Positions 1-4,627 of a stretch of 17,910 bases of DNA are shown here, piece after piece (within the stretch, counting starts at the first letter, position 1; each line of letters opens with the position of its first letter). The translations under genes and the position numbers were made by a program. Origin of the DNA: Bordetella parapertussis (GTDB taxonomy: Bacteria; Cyanobacteriota; Cyanobacteriia; PCC-6307; Cyanobiaceae); assembly GCA_943324725.2 (NCBI GenBank), contig CALPMR020000029.1, positions 1-17,910 of the forward strand. The letters are read 5' to 3'. Under the pieces are notes generated by a model. That model ran no database searches, was not told where the DNA came from, and worked only from the letters and a program-made list of their open reading frames with translations.

Positions 1-179
1 GTGTACCAGGAGGTGGCGAAGGTGGTTCCGGTGAGCCAGCCACCCAGTGCCAGATAGGCGGTGGGGAAGAGCAGCAGACCGGACCACCCCACAAAAACGA
101 AGCGGTCGCGCTTGAGCCAGTCATCGAGGACGTCGAACCATCCGCGAGCGGCAGGAGCGCGCCCAACTGCGATCGTCAT
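1..179 (-). CDS. psbD: Photosystem II D2 protein PsbD, N-terminal fragment
   Basis: This is the first 59 codons of D2, one of the two reaction-centre subunits of photosystem II, which binds P680 chlorophylls, pheophytin and the QA quinone in the thylakoid membrane. The reverse-complement translation opens [20 protein letters not shown] and continues through [15 protein letters not shown] into the start of the first membrane helix, [14 protein letters not shown]. This is near-identical to cyanobacterial D2 from memory. The ATG is at 179 to 177, and the rest of the gene (about 350 codons in the family) lies left of the window. No good Shine-Dalgarno sequence precedes the start. In other cyanobacteria psbD usually overlaps psbC downstream, which cannot be seen here. 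It diverges from the UPF0367 gene, sharing a 190 bp intergenic region with an HLR1-like site. The identification is secure; only the C-terminal remainder is unseen. Confidence 0.96.
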   Translation of the reverse strand, partial: MTIAVGRAPAARGWFDVLDDWLKRDRFVFVGWSGLLLFPTAYLALGGWLTGTTFATSWY

Positions 180-187
180 GAGAGTGC

Positions 188-205
188 TTAACGATGCGTT
201 ACACA
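188..205 (+). promoter_or_regulatory. HLR1-like element (candidate RpaB-binding site) upstream of psbD
   Basis: The sequence TTAACGAT-GC-GTTACACA matches 13 of the 16 defined positions of the cyanobacterial HLR1 motif, a direct repeat of (G/T)TTACA(T/A)(T/A) spaced by 2 nt. RpaB, whose gene is also in this window, is the known HLR1-binding regulator of light-responsive photosystem genes. The right half-site matches 7 of 8 positions and the left 6 of 8. The element begins only 9 bp upstream of the psbD start codon. If it is functional, it would sit in the leader or core promoter, where bound RpaB would more likely block than activate. It is the only TTACA core I noticed in intergenic DNA here. 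The match is visible; function is inferred. Confidence 0.4.
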
Positions 206-369
206 GCCACTGTACGGGTCACAGGCCGCCCGTGCGGACTCCCCCGGCCCCGGACCGGCGGAATGAGTAGAAGTGCCTACGAGAACCCGCGCCAGCTGTT
301 GATTCGCCAGAGTGGCTTTTAATGCGCCGCCTCCGGCCGGCGAACGCCTCACCACCCACCTCCCCCACC

Positions 370-633
370 ATGTACGTCGTCGAGCTCTCCCTCCGGCTCA
401 GCCCCATGCCCGTCGCTGTGGAGCGCAAGGAGTTCGAAGCGGCCCAGGCCCTCTATGGCGAGGTGCGCCAGGCCCTGGAGAGCGGCCATCCGAAGGTTCT
501 CGATCTCAGCTGCGAAAAGGATGAACACAAGCGGGTGAGCCTGCTCAGCAGCGAGATCCTCGCCGTCCAGACCTACGAGAAGTCAGCCAGTGGCGGTGGT
601 GGCAAGCGGCCCGGCTTCAGCTTCGACAGTTGA
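370..633 (+). CDS. UPF0367 family conserved cyanobacterial protein
   Basis: This is an 87-residue soluble protein of unknown function, recognised as the cyanobacterial UPF0367 family. It has the opening [20 protein letters not shown], the central [19 protein letters not shown], and the AVQTYEKS segment before a Gly-rich tail. I chose the ATG at 370 because the family starts at MYV. The upstream in-frame ATG at 322 would add 16 unconserved residues encoded by GC-rich leader DNA. There is no signal peptide or membrane segment. Its stop codon shares one base with the ATG of the downstream ABC ATPase (TGATG at 631 to 635), so the two are probably translated from one message. I propose no biochemical role. 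Confidence 0.88.
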   Translation: MYVVELSLRLSPMPVAVERKEFEAAQALYGEVRQALESGHPKVLDLSCEKDEHKRVSLLSSEILAVQTYEKSASGGGGKRPGFSFDS

Positions 634-1358
634 TGTCCCTGCCACCCCTTCCCGCAGCGGCCCCAGCCAGCGCCCTGGCACCGCCGTTGGCCGTGGAGAA
701 CCTCGAGTTTTCCTGGGCCGGCGGCAAGACAGCGCTGCGCGGCTGCCAGCTGCGGATCGAACGACCCGGGCTCTGGATGCTGGTGGGGAGCAATGGCAGC
801 GGCAAGAGCACCCTGTTGCGGCTGATCGCCGGTCTGCTGCAACCCGGCAGCGGCGCGATCCGCACCGAGCTGAAGCCGGCCCTGGTGTTCCAGAACCCCG
901 ACCACCAGCTGCTGCTGCCCAGCTGCAGCAGCGATCTGCAGCTGGGTCTGCCGGAGCATCTGAGCGCCGCCCAGCGCCTGATGCGGGTGGAGATGGCCCT
1001 CGAGCAGGTGGGGCTGGCCGGCTTCGGCGCTCGGCCGATCCACACCCTCAGCGGCGGCCAGAAACAACGGCTGGCGATCGCCGGAGCCCTGGCCACCGAC
1101 GCCCAGCTGCTGCTGCTCGATGAACCCACCGCCCTGCTCGATCCCAGCAGCCAGCGCGAGGTGATCGCCCTGATCCGCAGACTCTGCAGCCGCCCCGAAG
1201 CGCCGCTGACAGCCCTGTGGATCACCCACCGCCTCGAGGAACTCGACCATTGCGACGGTGCCGCCCGCATGGACGCCGGTCGCCTCGGCCCCTGGCAGAG
1301 CGGCGCCGCCTTACGGGTCGGCCTCACCCCCTTGCCCGGTGGACCGGCTGAAAGGTAA
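633..1358 (+). CDS. ECF/CbiO-type ABC transporter ATP-binding protein
   Basis: This is a 241-residue ATPase subunit with all the expected motifs: Walker A GSNGSGKST (about 52 to 60), Q-loop VFQNPDHQLL (from 85), signature LSGGQKQRLAIAG (from 139), Walker B LLLLDEPTALLD (159 to 170) and switch histidine WITHR (H199). The FQNPD Q-loop and the signature form resemble the EcfA/CbiO ATPases of energy-coupling-factor transporters for vitamins or Co/Ni. No transmembrane or substrate-binding partner lies nearby, so the substrate is unknown and the transporter must be assembled from distant genes. The ATG at 633 overlaps the UPF0367 stop; a TTG one codon earlier is the only alternative. The N-terminal 20 residues are Ala/Pro-rich and probably disordered. 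The fold and nucleotide chemistry are secure, but the transport role is inferred. Confidence 0.85.
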   Translation: MSLPPLPAAAPASALAPPLAVENLEFSWAGGKTALRGCQLRIERPGLWMLVGSNGSGKSTLLRLIAGLLQPGSGAIRTELKPALVFQNPDHQLLLPSCSSDLQLGLPEHLSAAQRLMRVEMALEQVGLAGFGARPIHTLSGGQKQRLAIAGALATDAQLLLLDEPTALLDPSSQREVIALIRRLCSRPEAPLTALWITHRLEELDHCDGAARMDAGRLGPWQSGAALRVGLTPLPGGPAER

Positions 1359-1360
1359 GG

Positions 1361-1385
1361 TCGCTAGCGATCCGGTCACGACCGG
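1361..1385. repeat. Palindrome plus hairpin between ABC ATPase gene and tRNA-Asn
   Basis: A perfect 10 bp palindrome, TCGCTAGCGA (1361 to 1370), is followed at once by a short hairpin CCGGT-CACG-ACCGG (1372 to 1385), ending 5 bp before the tRNA. It may serve as a weak terminator for the upstream operon or mark the 5' processing zone of the tRNA precursor. There is no T-run, so an intrinsic terminator is not convincing. Confidence 0.35.
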
Positions 1386-1390
1386 CTCAT

Positions 1391-1462
1391 TCCTCGGTAG
1401 CTCAGTGGTAGAGCGGTCGGCTGTTAACCGATTGGTCGCAGGTTCGAATCCCGCCCGGGGAG
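1391..1462 (+). tRNA. tRNA-Asn (anticodon GUU)
   Basis: This is a 72 nt tRNA. The acceptor stem TCCTCGG pairs with CCGGGGA (one G-U pair), and position 73 is G. The D-arm AGCTCAGTGGTAGAGC, the anticodon arm CGGCTGTTAACCG with GTT, and the T-arm GCAGGTTCGAATCCCGC are all intact. GUU reads the Asn codons AAC and AAU. The 3' CCA is not encoded (the sequence continues GTTT), so it must be added by a CCA-adding enzyme such as the one at the right end of the window. As a reader of ANN codons it should also carry t6A at position 37, which TsaB (encoded here) helps to make. No intron is present. Confidence 0.97.
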
Positions 1463-1933
1463 TTTCACCATCCAGGTCAGCTCGGCAAGGCTGATCACCA
1501 GTCCTTCAGGTCCTGCATCGCCGTGGATCTGGTCCAGGGATCCTGGCGGCCAACCGCCCCAAGATTTCAGCGACTTGGTGACGTCCTGAAGGGAGGCGCA
1601 GAGCGAGCCGGCCGCACCACGGAGACCTGGGGGACTAGGAGCCGAGGCCAGATGGCCTCCGAATGCAACAAATCCAGACGAAAACAATCTGAAGATTTCA
1701 GCCGCTGTGCTGGCCGGCAACTCCTGATTTTTCTAGTCTTGACAAGGCCTCTGGCCAGCCAGGCCTGCCCCGGCCGCAAGGCACCGCCTGTCCCCAGCCA
1801 CGCCTGGAACGATCAAAAAAGAAGCGGTGGGAGGCGAAAACCATGAGAATGGCGCCCACTTCCATTGCTGCGGTGAGGATTGCCGCGGCCGGGGAGCCAT
1901 CGTTGAGCGCTGCCTGCGTACCTGCCGACCTCC
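1463..1933. other. Gene-poor region between tRNA-Asn and rpaA with several inverted repeats
   Basis: These 471 bp contain no convincing conserved gene. They are rich in short inverted repeats: CCTTCAGG (1503 to 1510) with CCTGAAGG (1585 to 1592), CCAGG-GAT-CCTGG (1534 to 1546), GGCGG-CCAA-CCGCC (1545 to 1558) and CCAAG...CTTGG (1559 to 1578). An 11 bp direct repeat AAGATTTCAGC occurs at 1561 and 1692. A TTGACA hexamer (1739 to 1744) has no matching -10 at normal spacing. The region is more AT-rich than its surroundings around 1670 to 1740. It probably holds the rpaA promoter and long leader, and could encode a small RNA; neither is proven. Confidence 0.5.
1829..1834 (+). promoter_or_regulatory. 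Shine-Dalgarno GGGAGG for a possible leader ORF before rpaA
   Basis: GGGAGG is followed 8 nt later by ATG (1843), which opens a 63-codon frame ending at 2034. That frame overlaps the first 101 bp of rpaA in a different frame. By contrast, rpaA's own ATG has no recognisable Shine-Dalgarno sequence. This could be a leader peptide that feeds ribosomes to, or away from, rpaA. The predicted peptide is Ala- and Arg-rich and I recognise no family, so it is not listed as a gene. Confidence 0.3.
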
Positions 1934-2737
1934 ATGAAGCCCTGCATCCTGCTGATCGAAGACGACGGCGACATGCGCGAGTTGGTCGCCGGTCACCTGG
2001 AACATGGCGGCTTCGACGTGCAGCGGGCCGATGACGGCATCAAGGGCCAGGCCCTCGCCCTGCAGTATGGGCCGGACGTGATCCTGCTGGATCTGATGCT
2101 GCCGAAGGTGGATGGCCTCACCCTTTGTCAGCGGCTGCGGCGCGACGAGCGCACCGCCAAGATCCCGATCCTGATGCTCACCGCCCTGGGCAGCACCAAG
2201 GACAAGGTGAGCGGCTTCAACTCCGGCGCCGATGACTACCTCGCCAAGCCCTTCGACCTCGAGGAGCTGATGGTGCGGGTCAAGGCCCTGCTGCGCCGCT
2301 CGGAGCGGGCACCGCTCTCCAGCAAGCACAACGAAATCCTCAGCTACGGCAGCCTCACCCTGGTGCCCGAGCGCTTTGAGGCCATCTGGTTCGACCAACC
2401 GGTTCGGCTCACCCATCTGGAGTTCGAGCTGCTCCACTGCCTGCTGCAGCGCCATGGCCAGACGGTGGCCCCGTCGCTGATCCTCAAGGAGGTCTGGGGC
2501 TATGAGCCCGATGACGACATCGAAACCATCCGCGTCCACGTGCGCCATCTGCGCACCAAGCTCGAGCCCGATCCACGCAAACCGCGCTTCATCAAAACGG
2601 TGTACGGCGCCGGCTACTGCCTGGAGCTCCCCACCGGCGATCAGCTGGCCACGCTGGAGCCGCTGATGCGCGATGCCCGCGCCGCCCGCGTCAAAGCCAC
2701 CTCCGGCCTCCCCGGCGACGGCAGCGAGGCGGCCTGA
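1934..2737 (+). CDS. rpaA: Response regulator RpaA, circadian output regulator
   Basis: This is a 267-residue OmpR-type response regulator. In cyanobacteria RpaA is phosphorylated by SasA under control of the KaiABC clock and drives dusk-class transcription; it was first named for its effect on phycobilisome association. The receiver domain (1 to about 120) has acidic pocket D10/D11, phospho-acceptor D53 in LLDLMLP, T83 in LTALG and K105 in AKPFD. The C-terminal winged helix (about 140 to 235) carries the signatures [47 protein letters not shown] and [17 protein letters not shown], typical of RpaA rather than RpaB. The last 30 or so residues are a variable tail. The ATG at 1934 matches the family opening MKP.ILLIEDD. 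It lacks a Shine-Dalgarno sequence and is overlapped by a possible leader ORF. It converges on holB with only 3 bp between stop codons. Confidence 0.95.
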   Translation: MKPCILLIEDDGDMRELVAGHLEHGGFDVQRADDGIKGQALALQYGPDVILLDLMLPKVDGLTLCQRLRRDERTAKIPILMLTALGSTKDKVSGFNSGADDYLAKPFDLEELMVRVKALLRRSERAPLSSKHNEILSYGSLTLVPERFEAIWFDQPVRLTHLEFELLHCLLQRHGQTVAPSLILKEVWGYEPDDDIETIRVHVRHLRTKLEPDPRKPRFIKTVYGAGYCLELPTGDQLATLEPLMRDARAARVKATSGLPGDGSEAA

Positions 2738-2740
2738 ACA

Positions 2741-3874
2741 TCAGGCGCCGATGCCGGCCATCTCCAGCAGAGCCACCTCCCAGGCCAGGCGCGGCTGCAC
2801 ATAGGCACGCAGTTGGGAACGCAGCCGCTCCAGCCGCTGCAGATCCACCCCAGGGCCCCGCCGCCGCCAGAGCGCTAGCTGCCACCAGGCCAGCAACCAG
2901 AGCTGTTGCTCCCCATCGAGGGCCTCACTGAGATCCCGGGCCAGGCCCAGGGCCGTGAGCGGCTCGCGATCCAGCGCCAGCAGCCGCTCGGCCAGGCCCT
3001 CCGGCAGCTCGCGCCACTGGCGGCGATGCTCCAGCAGGGCTCCGGGGGAACCCGCCGCCAGTTCCAGCAGTTCGGGGGGATCGACGGGGACAGGTCTCGG
3101 CGGCAGCTCGGCGGCGGGCTCGGACTCGGCGGCGGTCACGGCGAGTGCCTCCTCACTGACCATCGCCTCGCTGGTCAGTGACTTGCCTGCCCCTTTTCTG
3201 GCCGCAGCTTTCTTGCCCGAAGCTTTGCTGGCCAGCGCGGTGGCCTCAACCGCCTGTGGGGGCAGATCCGCCGGCAATGACGCCAGCACCTCAGCCACCA
3301 GCTGGCCAGAGAGGCGCACGAAGGGAATCTGCTGGCAGCGGGAGCGGATCGTGCTGAGCAACTGATCCGGTGCGGCGCAGATCAGGATCAACAGGCCCGT
3401 TCCGGGCTCCTCCAGGGTCTTGAGCAGGGCATTGGCGGCCCCCTCGGCCATCGCCTCGGCCCCCTCCAGCACCACCAGCCCTCCGGGGGCCTCGACCGGG
3501 TGGCGGGCCAGGAAACGGGTCAGGTCGCGGATCTGCTCAAGGCGGATCTGGGGGGCACTGCGGCGGTTCACCCCCTCCGCCAGGGCCTCGGAGGCCCGCA
3601 CCAGCCGGCCCTGATGCTGGTAGGTGGGCTCGACCCAGAGCAGATCGGGGTGATTCCCCTGGGCCAGGCGGCGGCGCAGGGCCGGCAGCCCCGAGCGCCA
3701 GGCCTCGGGCCCGGCCACCAGGCCTTCGAGGAAGCGCAGGGCCGCCAGCCGCCTGCCGACGCCATCGGCACCGGCGAACAGATAGGCCGGAGCGATCCGG
3801 CGCCGCTCCAGGGCGGCCTCGAGCAGTGCCACGGCCCTGGGCTGGCCCAGCAGATCGGCGAACAGCTCCGCCAT
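2741..3874 (-). CDS. holB: DNA polymerase III delta-prime subunit HolB
   Basis: This 377-residue clamp-loader subunit helps DnaX and delta load the beta sliding clamp. The N-terminal AAA+ region opens with FADLLGQPRAVALLEAAL. It has a degenerate P-loop AGADGVGRR (34 to 42) with Arg in place of the catalytic Lys, as expected for the non-ATPase delta-prime. NALLKTLEEPG (149 to 159) and the arginine-finger motif SRC (178 to 180) follow. The four-Cys zinc module of E. coli delta-prime is absent between the P-loop and NHPDLLWVEP. Residues about 211 to 262 are an Ala/Lys/Ser/Glu/Pro-rich insertion between the AAA+ part and the C-terminal helical collar. The ATG directly abuts the tmk stop codon, implying coupling. 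The tmk-holB pairing is common in bacteria, which supports the call. Confidence 0.92.
   Translation of the reverse strand: MAELFADLLGQPRAVALLEAALERRRIAPAYLFAGADGVGRRLAALRFLEGLVAGPEAWRSGLPALRRRLAQGNHPDLLWVEPTYQHQGRLVRASEALAEGVNRRSAPQIRLEQIRDLTRFLARHPVEAPGGLVVLEGAEAMAEGAANALLKTLEEPGTGLLILICAAPDQLLSTIRSRCQQIPFVRLSGQLVAEVLASLPADLPPQAVEATALASKASGKKAAARKGAGKSLTSEAMVSEEALAVTAAESEPAAELPPRPVPVDPPELLELAAGSPGALLEHRRQWRELPEGLAERLLALDREPLTALGLARDLSEALDGEQQLWLLAWWQLALWRRRGPGVDLQRLERLRSQLRAYVQPRLAWEVALLEMAGIGA
3089..3244 (-). repeat. Low-complexity insertion coded within holB
   Basis: The DNA encodes about 52 residues rich in Ala, Lys, Ser, Glu and Pro (HolB residues 211 to 262). They replace what should be a short linker between the AAA+ region and the C-terminal collar. 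The basic first half (GKKAAARKGAGK) and acidic second half (SEEALAV..AESEPAAEL) suggest a disordered charged tether. Codon choice is looser here than in the flanking core, with AAA, GCT and TCA appearing. A perfect inverted repeat lies inside it (3153 to 3181). Confidence 0.6.
3153..3181. repeat. Perfect 10 bp inverted repeat inside holB insertion
   Basis: TCACTGACCA (3153 to 3162) and TGGTCAGTGA (3172 to 3181) are exact reverse complements separated by a 9 nt loop. In RNA from either strand this would form a stable stem. It encodes the SLTSEAMVSE part of the HolB low-complexity insertion. No T-run follows on either strand, so it is not an ordinary terminator. It could act on translation or RNA stability, or simply be a by-product of how the insertion arose. 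Confidence 0.6.
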
Positions 3875-4627
3875 TCAGGCTCCAGCCCCCGCCAGGCCCT
3901 CGGGCGCCTCGGCGCTGGACGAGCAGGATTCCATCAGCGGATCAGAGCGGCCGCGGCCTATCTGAGCCTCAATCAGACGGCGGCAGGCGATCGTCAGCTC
4001 GGGCGCCGGGGCGCTGGCGTCGAGCTGCAGCCAGCCCCGCTGCGCCGCCAGCTGGCTGAAACCGGCGGCGACCCGCGCCAGAAAGGCTTCGCCGCTGGCC
4101 TCGATCCGGTCGGCCGCCCGGCCCTGGCGGCGCTGCAGTGACAGCGCCAGGGGCAGATCGAGCCAGAGGGTGAGATCGGCCCGCAGACCGCCGGTGGCGA
4201 TCGCCTCCAGCTGCCCGATCAGGGCCAGCGACAGGCCCCGGCCGTAGCCCTGATAGGCGGCGGTGGAACCGGCGAAGCGATCGCAGAGCACCCAGTCACC
4301 GGCCTCCAGCGCCGGCCGGATCGTGGCCTGCACGTGCTGGGCCCGATCGGCCGCATAGAGCAGCAGTTCCGCCGTAGGACACGGGGCGGCCGCCTCGGGC
4401 GGGTGCAGCAGCAACCCTCGCAGGGCCTGGCCCAGGGCCGTACCTCCCGGCTCCCGACTCACCAGCAGCCGCGCCCCCGCTGGCATCAGGCCGCTGCCAG
4501 GCAGCCATTGGCGCAACGCTTCGAGCTGGGTGGTCTTGCCGCAGCCATCGATGCCCTCAAGCACCAGGAAAAGCCCCCGCCCAGGCTGGCTGAGGGCAGA
4601 ACCGGCAGCAGGCTCAGCAGCGTTCAA
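3875..4627 (-). CDS. tmk: Thymidylate kinase
   Basis: This 250-residue cytosolic kinase converts dTMP to dTDP using ATP, on the route to dTTP. Motifs seen are P-loop GIDGCGKTT (25 to 33), substrate-binding SREPGGT (from 57), the DRF motif in LCDRFAGSTAAYQGYGRGL (D116 R117 F118), and a LID-like RRQGRAADRIE (from about 166). The gene starts at a TTG (4627) that overlaps the ATPase stop as TTGA. No better start lies between there and the P-loop, so about 16 residues precede the conserved GLFLVLEG. A Ser/Glu/Ala-rich tail of about 25 residues follows the last family-conserved helix. Its stop codon directly precedes the holB ATG. The start codon is the only uncertain point. Confidence 0.93.
   Translation of the reverse strand: MNAAEPAAGSALSQPGRGLFLVLEGIDGCGKTTQLEALRQWLPGSGLMPAGARLLVSREPGGTALGQALRGLLLHPPEAAAPCPTAELLLYAADRAQHVQATIRPALEAGDWVLCDRFAGSTAAYQGYGRGLSLALIGQLEAIATGGLRADLTLWLDLPLALSLQRRQGRAADRIEASGEAFLARVAAGFSQLAAQRGWLQLDASAPAPELTIACRRLIEAQIGRGRSDPLMESCSSSAEAPEGLAGAGA

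Noticed and set aside
299..323. TTGATT and TTTAAT as a promoter for the UPF0367 gene
   Set aside because: The spacing is only 13 nt, too short for a sigma-70-type promoter.
1424..1720. A 98-codon minus-strand frame reaching into tRNA-Asn
   Set aside because: It covers part of the tRNA gene and shows no family resemblance, so it is most likely chance.
1739..1767. TTGACA hexamer as a -35 box for rpaA
   Set aside because: The sequence 16 to 18 nt downstream is GC-rich with nothing like TATAAT, so no promoter call is justified.
1523..1846. A 107-codon frame in the spacer before rpaA
   Set aside because: There is no recognisable family, no clear ribosome site and atypical composition. It overlaps an equally unsupported frame on the other strand.
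3089..3244. Intein or mobile element inside holB
   Set aside because: The insertion is only about 52 codons, with no splicing or endonuclease motifs and no target duplication; low complexity explains it better.
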